DNA of 64,000 nucleotides from the NCBI GenBank assembly GCA_900491605.1, contig UESW01004014.1, positions 637,880-701,879 of the forward strand, written 5' to 3'. The stretch's first letter is position 1. The number at the start of each line of letters is the position of its first letter. The position numbers and the translations under genes were made by a program. The notes under the pieces are model-generated. The model did no database searches, was not told the origin of the DNA, and saw nothing but the letters and a program-made list of their open reading frames with translations. This document shows, piece after piece, positions 47,160 through 59,700 of this stretch. Source of the DNA: Calamus simplicifolius (lineage: Eukaryota; Streptophyta; Magnoliopsida; Arecales; Arecaceae).

Positions 47160-50090
47160 AAATATTCAAGAGTAGAGAAGACTTGTGTAATTGGTGTCAG
47201 AAAGCTGGGAGAAGGAATGGATTTATTGTTGTAATTAAAACTTTTGATTCAGATAGCAATGTTAAGAAACCAAGAATTATATTTGGTTGCAAGAGGAGTG
47301 GTACCTATAGAAGTAAAATCATAAAGGAAAAAGGATTAAAGACCAGGGCAAATGGCACAAAAAAGTGTGGATGCCCTTTTGCATTAAGAGGGAAGAAAAT
47401 TGGACATTGCAGATGATTGGATGTTAATAGTTGTTTGTGGTGTGCACAATCATTCGACTGTGAAGCATCTTGAGAAGCACTCATATGCTGGATGATTATC
47501 TAAGCAAGAGACTTTTATGTTAGTGGATATGTTGAAAAGTTTGATTCGGCTAAAGGATATATTGTCCACATTGAAGTAAAGGGATGCCCTCAATGTTACG
47601 ACAATCAAGATGATCTACAATGCACGTCAGAGGTGTAAGGTTGCAGAGAAAGCTGGGAGATCACAGATGCAACATATTCTAAGTAAATTAGTCGAGGCTA
47701 AATACATTGAATGTCATAGGAATTATATTAATACTGATGTTGTGCATGATTTTTTTTAGGCACACCCTAGCAGCATAGATTTATTATGTGCATTTCCTCG
47801 TGTTTTGATAATGGATTGCACGTACAAGATGAATAGATATCATCTTCCTCATTTAGAGATTATGGGGATGACATCAACTGACCTCACATTTTCTATTGCT
47901 TTTGTATATATGGACTCTGAGCAGAAGATAACTATATATGGGCATTAGAGAGATGTGTAGTATCATGGATGCTGATGTTTTGCCCGAACTGATAGTCACA
48001 TATAGAGACTTGGCTCTATTGAATGCAATTTAGAGGGTATTTCCTACAACAACACATTTGTTATGCAGATAACATATTAGTAGGAATGTTTTGTCCCAGT
48101 GCAAAAGATTATTTGAAATGAAGGAGAAATGAATAAGTTTATAATGAGTTAGAATATACTAGTGTTGTCCACCATAGAAGATGAGTATAATGATCACTAG
48201 AGTGCACTCCAGAGAGAGTTTAGTACTTATCCAGATACTTTACAATATGTGTCAGATACTTGGTTGAGCAAAACAAGGAAAGATTTGTCGCGGCATGCAC
48301 GGACGCATGTAGGCACTACGACAATATGACAACTAATAGGTATCACAGGAAATTGATTCATTTAATAATTTTATAATTTAATTGCATATTTGTTATTTAA
48401 CTTTGATTTAATTTTATTTACTTTACTAGGGCTGAAGTGTACATGCAAAGCTTAAAAGACAGCTTGAATCAAACCAAGGGACTTTCAAGTCATTTGGGAT
48501 AAAAATACATAGTTTGATTGAGTTGCAGCATAGTGACATTAAAGCTTCATTCAAGAAGAGTTTGACAGTCGTGCAACACAACTTTAAGCTTGCTGAATTC
48601 AAAGAACTACGATGTTTCATATATATAAGTGTATTAAATCATATCCTCGCCCAATCGAATCGAGCCAATTCAGTTGGGATTGATGATTCAGCTTATGGTT
48701 GTGCTATTCGATACACACATGGTTTACCATGTGCTCATGAGATTGTGTGGTACAGGATGGAAGGTCGGCCTATTCCCCTCGGCTGCATAGATCCTCATTG
48801 AAGAAACTTGATATGGTGTCTGCTTCAAATGTGCAAAGTATGAAGTTGAGATGTGATACAGAGTTGGATATAATTACCCATAAATTCAAGCAGTTAGATA
48901 GGGCTCTCAATTGCAGATGTTAAAAAATTAAGAGAGATTGCAAGCCCAAATAGTACTTTTCCTAAAGAACCTGCAAAAAGGAAGATCGGTACACGTGGTA
49001 GTGCTTTAATGCAGGTTGATACGTCTACTTGCCATGACCCTTCTACCTTTGAGTTGGTTCTATTGGACAAGATAGTTATTCACCGGGTTCGCAGCCAATT
49101 AGTATGGGCTTCCCAACGATGCAGATGCAAAAGAAGCAGCCGAAGAAGAAGGTAAGAAGCATTTGTTTCATTTTTATAAAAGAGTGTCATGCCGGCCCTT
49201 ACCGGGTGTGCCGGCCCGTGCTGGGGCATGTCGGAGCATGCCGGCCCATGCCGGGGCATGCCGACTTGTGCTTTGTCGAGGCGTGTTGGTCCATGCCGGA
49301 GCGTGCCGAGGTGTGCTGGTAATTAATAGCATGCGATTATTTTCAATATAATAAGAGGCATTTTAATATGGTTTGCAGGTTTTTCATCATCGAATCCGAT
49401 CATATAAACCAATGATCTATATTGATCAAATTCCAGATGGGTTGAGGCCGTATATCCAATATCAAGGATGTAAAAGCTGATCGCAACTATGGATTCAGAG
49501 CAATAGCTGACTTGCTGGGATTTGAAGAGGACGATTGGTTACATGTTAGGAAGGATTTATTACATGAGTTAGAATGTCATTCAGAGCACTATCGCGCTTT
49601 ATATGCTATTGAAGGGAGGCTTAACGAGATCGCTCACGCATTTTCATATTTTAAGGATTATCCACCATCTGACCGATGGATGACTATGCCAGATATGGGG
49701 CATCTTATAGCGTCCTGCTATAACGTTGTCCTATACCATCTCTTCTTGCAACAATCTTACATTTCTACCTCTCAGATTGGTGCCTCTTCTTTTTCTATCC
49801 CACAAAGACATTACAGTGGCTTTGTAAATGGCAACCATTTTGTGGAGGTATTAATTAAACATCTATTGCTCATATTTAAATGGCTCATAAATTAAACGAA
49901 TAATATTGTTTACTAATTTATAAATTTTGTAGATGTTTTATTGTCGGGTCATCCCGTTCTACCAATAGCGACCAACTGGCAAAGATACCATTTACCTTGT
50001 GCTTCCGGATGGATAACTTCATATGAATCTAGGATTCAATAGTTCAAAGAAATTATCTATATTATAATTAGCGAGACTATTGAGTTGTAG
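47160..50090 (+). pseudogene. MULE transposase with FAR1-like, SWIM and OTU-like domains, broken
   Basis: Order along the plus strand. A FAR1-type zinc region at 47183-47416 (GCKRSGTYRS, GTKKCGCPFALRGKK) is followed by the MULE core with HPSSIDLLCAFPRVLIMDCT (first catalytic Asp codon at 47814) and the second catalytic box, which reads VTYRDLALLNAI, Tyr replacing Asp at 48001-48003. The SWIM zinc finger GCAIRYTHGLPCAHEI is near 48696-48743. The OTU-like domain runs from about 49440 to 49990 (AIADLLGFEEDDW, RWMTMPDMGHLIASCYNVVL, GFVNGNHFVEV), with its own Cys position reading Tyr. GT-AG introns occur at 49152-49378 and about 49848-49932. Many stops and frameshifts; it could not transpose itself. 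Confidence 0.85.
49152..49378 (+). repeat. MULE intron with GCATGCCGG-type repeats
   Basis: A GT-AG intron (AAG/GTAAGA ... TTTGCAG/G) between the SWIM and OTU parts. Its middle (49188-49318) is a CpG-rich array of irregular GCATGCCGGC / GTGCCGGCCC units, nine or more copies 10-20 bp apart, in an otherwise AT-rich intron. Confidence 0.75.
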
Positions 50091-50269
50091 AGTGCATTTT
50101 TATCAAACTTCAAATTTGTATAATGCTTGACATTTTTAGATTTAGTGCATTAAATTTTGACTTTGGCACAAAAAAGAAAATTTAAAGGAACCTCAAACTT
50201 TCATTCAAATTGCAATGATTTTATAAAAATAAGTGCTAAAAGCTACAAAATACATGAGATACATCATTA

Positions 50270-52162
50270 ATCCCATCCATCATCGTTGATGCATGTACTG
50301 CTATAGTGATGCATGACTGGCCGGTACATCTGGCTCAACTATTGAGATATCCTGGCCCTGCAACACTTGTGTCATATGAGAAATAACGTCGTACAGTTGG
50401 TCCCCTGTGACGCAACCTCCTCCCGACCCATCTGTAGAATGCTAGTGCTAATGCTAATGACATCTGCAATACACCGCCGGTGCACATCAGCATCAACATC
50501 TTCGAGATGTGCTCGAAAATAGTATGGATTGGCTCTCTAGGGGATAAACTACCAGTGAGTGATACGAGAATACCAATCCATATATCTGATATGTAATCTG
50601 ATGGTTAGGTCATTGGATGACTCCTGGTCGCTCGGCTCAGCAGGTGATCCTCCCACCTCTCCTACATCTGACCAAAGAAGACGTACCGAATGCAGTATGA
50701 TGCTGCTGTCGATCCTCTGCTGGCTCGCACAGGGGCTAGTGGTGCGCAGGGGATCATCTGTATCCTGCCAAACTATTGTAGAACCCTTTCAGGATGATAG
50801 GGTTCTATGACATCTATATACTTCAAGCATCCACTAAAGAATGCAATATCTAGGAATGGATGAGCCTTCCGAATATGACGATGGGGATCTCAAACTACTT
50901 GCAACAGATAAATCCTAATTAGTTTGGTAATATATGACAAATTATAGAAAATATACAAGCGTATGATCCTATAGTACATATCTCATCAGCTCTCAAAACA
51001 TCCAATGACTCACGTAGAACCACTAAATGGTCCATCGTGGTACGTGATGGATGCTGGAAATCCATCGGTGCATGCGGGGCCTGGCATCAGTATAATCCAG
51101 GGATAGTGAGGAGTGAGATCTAAAAAATGCTTATAAATCCATGCATGGAGCAGTGTCATATATCCACGAATCTGTCTAACGGATGCCCTAGACACAATCC
51201 CCAACTACCAATATAAATGAGCCAAGGCACCAGCACCCCAGGCATATGTGCTCACCCTATTCAAATCTCGAAGTAGAGAAAGATAAGCTATAGGCACCCT
51301 CGTCCCACTTTTATCAACAAAGAGTGTGCACCCTAACAAAAATAGCAAATATCCTCGCGCTACACACTCTATCCTATGATGGCTATCTCTATTAGATACA
51401 TCATAAAATGTCTCTTCAGCCACTCTAACCTCACAAACTAATCGTGTACTGATAGCACCTCCTGATGTGCATATCTATCTGTGACACACTCAACATCTCC
51501 ACTAGTAGGTCCTCAGCATCCTGATCACTCATCCTATCACATGATAGTGATACTAAGGCACCCATGACATTAATCCCTAATATGGCGGCTATGTCATCCA
51601 ATGTGATTGTCATATGGCTAAAGAAAAATGAAAGGTATTCGTCTCGGGCTGTTATCTCTCTACGAAGCCCAGACAAGAATCTTATCGACGAACCGATAAG
51701 AACAATGCACTAGTTCACCAGCTCGACTGTTGAACTATTGCTCTGAACCTTCTATTGGATTGCCCTGATGCCCACCACTGCCATTCACCTACCTTGGCAG
51801 CATGGTTCATGCACTTCAGTAAGGTCCGTTCTTGTAATATAAATGGATAACGTTAATAATTTATATAATAACATAATATATATTAAACAAAATATAATAG
51901 AATAACAAACAAATAATACATATTGCCTCCAGATGGAGGCTGCTATATGTGTCCTAAAACTAATAAGGATAGACTCACCCTCTAGATTGCTTGGAATGAC
52001 CCATCCGCTTCATCTTTCAACATTCATAGCTTGCATGTCCTCATCTACTGTCTTAGCTGGGGGTAATGGTGCAACAGGAACCTCAGGCTCAGCATGCCCG
52101 ACGTCCTCTAGCTGATGTCGTGGGTCTAACTCATGAGGGACTAGCATCCATATATGAAACAT
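50270..52162 (-). pseudogene. Plant mobile domain (PMD) protein gene carried by the MULE
   Basis: Minus strand. The likely start at 52162 encodes MFHIWMLVPHELDPRHQLED, then a proline/valine linker with PEVPVAPLPPAKTVDEDMQA. After an AT-rich intron (about 51835-51930) come LLKCMNHAAKVGEWQWWA, HMTITLDDIAAILGINVMG (about 51630-51550), AYLSLLRDLNRVSTYAWGAG, and RQIRGYMTLLHAWIYKHFL (about 51180-51110). This is the aminotransferase-like plant mobile domain, found in MULEs and some retroelements and in the host proteins MAIN and MAIL1. The part below 50900 is degraded. Stops lie in the first exon and between the blocks. Its function in MULEs is unknown. Confidence 0.8.
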
Positions 52163-52933
52163 GGCATTAACTAGCATTAATATGCAATATTAAAATATGT
52201 CAATATTCTTATGTAGTGATAGCCAAAAAAATTTCCTCGAAGAGCTAAACTATACCGTATATATATATTTTTATTAAAAAAACATAATAAGTATTTTTTA
52301 CTTATGTATATTTTTATTAATAAGCTATTGTACATAAAAAAACAATCAATTATAAACTATTATATTAAACTAAATAATAAATTTATTTAATATATAAATT
52401 TTTACTAAATATAATTTTTTAAAAAAACTTAAAAGAAATTAAAAAAAATTAAAATCCTCTGTTCGGCTACATAGGGTCAAACAGTGGCCGTCTGTTCAGC
52501 CCAACAGAGAGAATAGAGACGAAGGGAGGCAGAAGGCGAGGGAGGGAGGCGGAGGATGAGGAAGGGAGTCGAAGGGAGGCGAAGGGTATGGGAGGGAGAG
52601 TACTCACTGGGCGAGGGAGGGTCGCCACTGTCATGCTAGGGAAGTGCCAGTGCCGGTAGCCGAGGAAGTGCTGTGTCACTATCGTGCCGGTGCCGTAAAA
52701 GGAGAAGGGAGAAGGAAAAAGAGGAAGGAGATGGGTTCGGGTGGGTGGGGTGAGGGAGAGGGGTGTGCAAAGCAAAAAAAGGAGAAAGAGTTTTAAGGGG
52801 TAGTTTAGAAATTTTTTTAGGAGGGTGCATAGAGAATTTTATGGGGTGCATAGAGTAATTTATTTATTTTTATTTAAAATAAGGGTGTGGAGAATAATTT
52901 TTGTGGTTTAAATAGAAGCCCTCGTTTGCAGTG

Positions 52934-54292
52934 TGTCCACGCATTAGAAATAATGTCGATCATGCCAAGCTGGCATCTTTTGCATTCATTTTCTACGTTG
53001 TAAATAAAAATTATTTATTTAATAAATAATATTTTAAAATTAAATCAACATTAAACTTTTTAAATGGCATGTACAACAAACAAATTTATCGGCTAATAGG
53101 GACAATACTTATAAAAAAATTCTGCAAGAGATGATTTCAGCCTTTTCTCCGTGGAGTTGAAAAAAAATAGAAGCAGATGAGTCGAGTTCAGTAGATTATT
53201 TTGGCCTTTTCAGATTGTTTTTAAATTTTTATCAGCAATAATTTTTGCTGCATATCAAATTTTTTTAAAGTATTAGACAAGTTGGTTGAGAGCAAGACCA
53301 TAATCGGATGCAGTAAGAAAATATTGCTAAAACTGTTTCAAATCTAAACTTTGTTTTTTTTTTTTTTGTGATACAGATGAATGATTACATCATTTTAGGA
53401 TGAGTTAGACCCCATATATCATAGTACTTTCAAACCTAAACATTACCTAAGGTTAATTGATCGAGTTTAGATTTATACCTAAGTGTAAGTTGGTTGTCTA
53501 GTGTTGACTGAAATAAATTTTATCTTTAATTCTTAGTTAAGATACAATCCTAGAATTAAACCATTTATTTATGGCTAATGTTAACGTGTGCTAAAAAAAT
53601 AGAAATAAAAAAAGAACTTAGGTGCGCAAACTATGCAGTTTTTATTTATTTATTTCTCTTTTATCTATCATTATATAATACTCTAAAAAAATGGAAAAGA
53701 GATATGAAGAAATCCAATAAACCTCGCCTCAAGCTTTGTTAAAATAATAATAAAATAATAACAATAATAATAACTCCAATAGAAGTGATTTGCATCCCTG
53801 GATTATACAGCGAAATTGTGACATGAAGGCATCAAAATATACAAGACTTATGGCTAAGGAGTTTTTTTTTTCACATAATTGAGAGCGTGGCTGATCTAGC
53901 AACATTATTATCCAGTCAATTATCTAGTAGGTGCTTCAGTTGAGTCATCTAAACAGGCTAGATCAATATTTAAATTTCATGAGTTTTTTATTAATATTAT
54001 CATTATTATTACCCTCGTTGCTATTATTAAGTTAGCATTGGATTTATGCTTTCCAATAAAGCTAGAAAGGCTAAGAACAGTTCACGCTACCTGAACGGCT
54101 GAACTTGAGTTTCCATAGAATAATGGCCGCCTTTTCTTTATAAAAAAAAACTCATTTTATTAAAAGTCATATTGGAGGCTTCACTATTTGGAAGTCCAGC
54201 TCTAAAATGGAGAAACGAGGAAGTCACGCCACCTCTTTTTTAACAATTCACAATCGACCACAAATTTACTTTATCATCCTTTATCTGACCAC
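52934..54292. other. Unassigned stretch between MULE and Tat element
   Basis: AT-rich with several homopolymers (T run near 53357-53368, A run near 54143-54151) and AATAAT simple sequence near 53745-53775. No gene or mobile element was recognised. Its left edge was the sequence upstream of the CYSTM promoter before the MULE inserted. Confidence 0.45.
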
Positions 54293-54362
54293 TGATGTGG
54301 CTGATCATGCTCCATGGGCAACGGATTAACAGATTGCATAATTTTCGAAGCCGAGCAATAAT

Positions 54363-54545
54363 ATGACAGTCGATCTTGGCCTCGAGATCAGCTTCGGCCT
54401 TAATCTCGGCCTCGGTCCCAAGCACAGTCTCAGCCTCGGCCGCGGCCCCGAGCACAGTCTCAGCCTCGGCCTCGGATCCAACTTTAGTTTCAATCTTGGC
54501 TTCAAGCATAGCCTCGGCTCTGGACCTGCTCTTGGCCTCTGGGTT
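54363..54545. repeat. CTCGGCC-type minisatellite in the Tat LTR
   Basis: Irregular repeats of CTCGGCCTCGG, with two near-perfect 36-bp copies of the form CCGAGCACAGTCTCAGCCTC. Units are 6, 12 and 30-36 bp. Confidence 0.8.
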
Positions 54546-54767
54546 CGACCTCGGAATCAGTCCTGAACTTCGTTCCCGGAAACCTAACAGATGCTCAGAG
54601 CCACCACGTGGCCCACTAACCCACTATCTCTAAGACTACGGGTAGTTACCTTTATTTACAGCACACATCTAGCAGTAATGCGCCCACCTACCACTTATGG
54701 CGCCACTTCTAACGGACGATGTGATCCAACGGTCATACACTAAGGGTAAGAGAGACCTCCGAACAGG

Positions 54768-54775
54768 TATAAAAA
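54768..54775 (+). promoter_or_regulatory. TATA box of the Tat LTR
   Basis: TATAAAAA after CCGAACAGG, about 235 bp before the LTR end, consistent with the start of the genomic RNA downstream. Confidence 0.65.
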
Positions 54776-55003
54776 AAATCCTTCACTCACAACGAGAAAG
54801 GGAAATCACTCTCTATTACTCTATTGTCTCTAGAGCTATTCTCCAAACCACTAACTAAAGCGTCGGAGGGTCCTCGTCAGTTACACCGGTCCGAGACTTT
54901 TATTGCAGGTTTTCGGTTGAGGAGGATGGCCCTGCCATCCCATTGAAGATCCATGAAGCTCTTTTCTTACTCGAAGCTCGCTGGAAGTAATTTGGCAGCA
55001 ACA

Positions 55004-55021
55004 GATTGGCGCGCCAGGAAG
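55004..55021 (+). promoter_or_regulatory. Primer-binding site of the Tat element
   Basis: GATTGGCGCGCCAGGAAG directly after the LTR end. It is of the TTGGCGC...CAGGA type common in Tat/Athila elements. Confidence 0.75.
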
Positions 55022-55036
55022 GGGCAGCACAGGCGA

Positions 55037-56655
55037 ATGTTCATTCAACGTACCTGCTACCCCTGCAAGGAAGAAGATTGCAGTTACACTTGTGCAGAAG
55101 GCCTCTATCAATCAGGCTGGGGGCACTTCCCCCAGACTGAGCAGCCGAAGGCCGACCTTCCTGCTCCGCCCCCCATGCAGCCGCAGGTCAGCCAAATTGA
55201 CTGGCTCGCCGCCCTGACCCAGCAAGCTCAAGATCTGATGGCGGTGGTTCAGGGGCTGCAAGAACAGTGCTCCGCCACTACACCATTGCTACCTTCACTC
55301 CCTACGCTCATCGCGAGGTATCATGGGGCCAGCCAGTCTCACAATGAAAGGACTCCCCTGGAGCCCTTCCATCGCACATCTTCGAAACCCCGTCGTCGGG
55401 AAACCTCCAACCGGCCATGATCCCCTTCCCACCGCTCCGACCGCCTCCCCAAGCGGCGTAGTTGGAAGGAACTCGCGCAGGTGCACCCTCTCCACCGGCA
55501 ACCCTCTCTCCACTCTTCTTTTAATCTTCGAGGGGAGATTCCGTCAACAAACGAATTGCTCATCGAGCCGAGCGACGGTTGGACGAGTATCATCAGCGGC
55601 TGGAGGAGCTCAGCCGCAGAATTATCAACACTCACGGGGCGGACTACGATCACCGCCCCCCACTGTCTCACCGTATTATGGAGGAACCGGTCCCATCCCG
55701 ATTCCGTCTACCCTAGTTGGACTCATATGATGGCACCACAGACCCCTTGGATAACCTGGAGAGTTACAAGGTCCTCATGCAAGTTTAAGGGGCCACAGAC
55801 TCTCTCCTCTGCATCGCTTTCCCGACAACACTTCGGAAAGCTGCGCATGCATGGTATTCCAACCAGCCCCCGCGTAGTATCAACTCCTTCAGGCAGCTGG
55901 AGTGATCCTTTCTGGCCCACTTTGATGCATGCCGGAAGATCCCCATGGTAGCTGATAGCCTATTTGCCGTCCAGCAGAGGAGCGGTGAAACCTTGAAAGA
56001 CTTCATAGCTCGGTTCAAGGAAGATGCGCTTGAAGTCCTATAATCTTGAGGATTCCATGGCCACTCTGGCCCTAAAGCGGAGACTTTGTCCCTCCCGCTT
56101 CGCTTATTCCCTGGACAAGAAGCCTCCCAGCTGTTACGCCAAATTATTGAGTCGAGAGCAGAAATATATCCACGCTGACGAAGCAGATTTCTTCAGAAGG
56201 AAGGTCTACAAGGGGTCTATTTAGAAGCCAGCGCATTCGGAGCATACTGGAGCGCGGCCTAGAAAGTTCGAGCCTCCTCCTCGTCCAGACAACCAGCCTC
56301 GAGCCCTGACACCCAAGGAGCACTTCACTCCGTTGCTCGCCCCAATATCCCACATCCTGCTGGAGATCGAGGGTGAGCCATATCTGCGGCGTCCGCCTCC
56401 CATGAGGCCAGGAGTTCCCTGCAACAAGGACCTCTACTGCTGCTATCATTGAGACTACGACCATGACACGGAGGACTGCCGCCTGCTGAAGAAAGCCATT
56501 AAGGAACTCGTTCAGCAGGGCCATCTGGAAAAGTTTATCCGGAGAGGAAATCCCGCTGCTCTGGGCCTATCGGCACCTCCTGCTGCCCAGATCAGTGTGG
56601 ATAACAACTCCGACAGAGAAGACAATAGCCATGATCTCCTAGGGGGCAGGTAGCA
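55037..56655 (+). pseudogene. Tat gag, frameshifted
   Basis: Starts at ATG 55037 shortly after the primer-binding site (MFIQRTCYPCKEEDC). After a glutamine-rich stretch the frame breaks near 55400 and again several times. The retrotransposon gag domain is recognised at about 55700-56040 (LESYKVLM, AHAWYSNQPPRSINSFRQLE, SGETLKDFIARFKEDALEV). A degenerate zinc knuckle (CCYH, DYDHDTEDCRLLKKAIKEL) lies at about 56430-56510, with a TGA inside it. It forms the nucleocapsid in intact relatives. Confidence 0.85.
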
Positions 56656-56723
56656 ACTCTAAAAGGCCATGTGAGGATGGTGTAGACTCTGTAATTTTCT
56701 TTTTTAGAAGGGACTTAGAAGGG

Positions 56724-59700
56724 ATGGACAACCCTAATGATGATAGCATCGTCGTGTCAATGATGATAGCTAAACATCCTATAAAGCGAATTCTCATCAA
56801 TAGTGAAAGCTCAGTGGATGTTCTTTCGTATGAGGCATTTGTTCGAATGAATCTATCATTTAACCTCCTTCGCCCTGTGACCACTCCCTTGATGGGTTTC
56901 ACAGGAGATTCTATAAGGGTAGAGGGAGAAATCACCCACCCGGTTATGGCCAGGACGGAACCGCGCCAGAGCACAGTCTTCATAAAATTCCTTGTTGTCC
57001 GAGTCCCCTTAGCCTACAATGCTATTCTTGGAAGGCCCGGCCTCAACCTCCTAGACACCATTATTTCTACAAAGAGGCTATTGGTACGGTTTTCTACCAA
57101 CAAGGGAGTTGGGAAGATGCATGGGGAACAAAATCTGGTACCCCTCTATTATCATACTGCTCCTAGCCCTCATGAGGTGATCACTCTGCCGACATTCAAG
57201 CCGCTTGACCCCAGGGACTCTGAGAAGAGGGGAGAACCAGCTGAAAGCTTGCAGGCCTTCCTACTGGGAGAGGACCCAACAAGGACAGTCCGTATTGGAA
57301 CGCTTCTTCCTGCAGAAGCGAGAGATCAACTACTCGCTTTCTTATTGACCAATATGGACGTCTTCGCCTGGTCAGCCTCGGACATGCCGGGAGTGCTGCC
57401 TGAAGTCATCACCCATAGACTTAGCATCAACCTAAAGAGTCGACCGATTCGGCAAAAGAAGAGGAGTTTCGCTCCTGAGAGGCAAAGGGCCATGGACGAA
57501 GAGGTCCATAAACTGATCACGGTGGGCCACGTACATGAGGCACATTACCCAGTCTGGCTAGCTAACATGGTCATGGTCCGAAAGACCAACGAAAGCTGGA
57601 GAATGTGTGTTGATTTCACCGACCTCAACAAGGCGTGCCCCAAGGACAGCTTTCCATTGCCCCGGATCGATCAGCTGATGGATGCCACGTCGGGCCAATA
57701 AACCCTTAGCTTCATGGACGCCTTCTCAGGGTACAACCAGATAAGGATGGACTCGGTTGACGAGGAGGCCACTTCTTTCGTGACCGAGAAAGACATCTAT
57801 TGCTACAAGGTTGCCCTTCGGGTTGAAGAATGCAGGAGCCACGTACCAGAGGTTGATGAATAAGGTCTTCAAAAATTAAATCAGGCACAACATGGAGGTG
57901 TACGTAGACAACATGTTAACAAAAAGCATCCATGCTGATACCACGTTGCTGACTTGTCGGAAACCTTCGACAACCTTCGCCGATACTAGATGAAATTAAA
58001 CCCACAGAAGTGCGCCTTCGGGTTCACAGCGGGAAAATTCTTGGGCTTTATGGTGACACAGAGGGGATCGACTAACCCTGAGAAGATCAAGGCCATCATT
58101 GACATGAGACCATCAAATAACAAGAAGAAAGTACAACGGCTCACAGGAAGGATAGCCACCTTTAGTCGTTTTCTAGCAAGGTCAGCAAAAAGGTGTCTGT
58201 CCTTCTTCAAAGCCTTGCACAAAGTTGACAGCTTCGACTGGACGATGGAGTCTCAGGAAGCGTTCGAGGGATTGAAGAAGTTCTTATCCACCCCACCTTT
58301 GCTATCCAAGCCAAGGAAAGGAGAAGAACTCTTCCTTTTCCTCGTTGCATCCCCCGAAGTAGTGAGTTCCGTGCTCGTCCACGTCGACACCGATTATACA
58401 CAAGCAAAGTGTTTCACGATGCAGAGGTCAGGTATTCTAATATCGAAAAGATTATATTTGCACTAATCGTCTCTACTCAGTGCCTCAGACCATACTTCCA
58501 AGCATACCCGATCGTGGTAGTCACGGATCAACCACTCAGGGCAATTCTCTCTCATCCTGACACCTTCAGCCGACTAGCAAAGTGGGTAGTCAAGCTGGGA
58601 GAATTTGATCTATCATTTCGACCTAGGTCGGCCATGAAGTCTCAGATCTTGGCGGATTTCCTGGTCGAATGCACCTGGACAGAGGAGCAACTGGAAGAAC
58701 CTCATGCAAACCCTTCGGACACTACAACCGAGGGAAGGGGGGAGGACTGGATCCTTCACATAGATGAAGCGTTAAATTCTCAAGGTAGTGGGGCAGGCCT
58801 TGTCTTAGTAAGTTCGGATGGCATTGTGACCGAGTATGCCCTCCACTTCCTCTTCTCGGTCACAAACAACCAAGCTGAATATGAAGCTTTGCTATCAGGA
58901 ATGAGGCTGGCACAGGAACTTGGGTTAAGATGCTTCAGAGTCTTTACCGACTCCTAGCTCATCTCTGGTCAGATCAGGGGAGAATATGAGGCTCGAGATC
59001 CTATAATGTCCCGCTACTTGAATATGGTGCAATCACAAGCATCTCCCTTTACTCATTTTAGCGTCAGCTACATTCCCGAGGAAAGAATGCCAGAGCTGAT
59101 GCTTTGTCCCGGCTAGCCACTTCGGCAGACGGAACCTTGGGGAGACCCTATGTAGAACATCTGGAAACCCCAAGTATCGACGTGATAGAAGAGTCCTTAC
59201 CAATCAATCAAGATCCTTCCTGGATGGACACTTATGTCCAGTACCTCACTAACGACACTCTCCCAATCGATCCCGCTGAAGCTAAACTATTCAAATGGCG
59301 AGCATCCAAGTTTCTTGTACTTGATGGATAATTGTATCGCAGGTCCTTCTCATACCCTCTCCTCAAGTGTGTTGGTCCCGCGGATGCTGACTACATCCTC
59401 TGTGAGATCCACAATGGTATTTGTGGAAACCACTTGGGGGCAGAGCACTATCACACAAGGCCTTACGCCAAGGCTATTACCAGCCTACCATGCGAGGCGA
59501 TGCAACCGAGTTGGTTCGGAAGTGTGATAGCTACCAGCGGTATGCCAACATCCAATGGCTGCCAACATCTCAGCTGAGCCCTCTATCAGCTCCGTGGCCC
59601 TTCGTCCAGTGGGGGATGGATATTTTGGGGCCATTTCCTCCAGTTTCGGGTTAGAGAAAGTTTTTGCTCATTGTCATAGACCATTTCACCAAGTGGATAG

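Larger units (their letters stand above)
46238..52924. mobile_element. Large Mutator-like element (MULE), 6.7 kb, two genes
   Basis: Left end GGGAGCTTCTATTTGCACC, right end AAATAGAAGCCCTCG. The flanks are a 9-bp duplication with one mismatch, TTTGCACTG (46229-46237) and TTTGCAGTG (52925-52933). It carries a transposase-OTU gene on the plus strand (47160-50090) and a plant-mobile-domain gene on the minus strand (52162-50270), in convergent orientation. Both are broken. The left TIR is interrupted by a 294-bp insertion. It inserted in the immediate promoter of the CYSTM gene. Confidence 0.88.
54293..55003 (+). repeat. 5' LTR of the Tat element
   Basis: 711 bp from TGATGTGGCTGATCATGC to TTTGGCAGCAACA, immediately before the primer-binding site. 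The same start is repeated at 63922 (3' LTR). It contains a GC-rich minisatellite and a TATA box. Confidence 0.9.
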
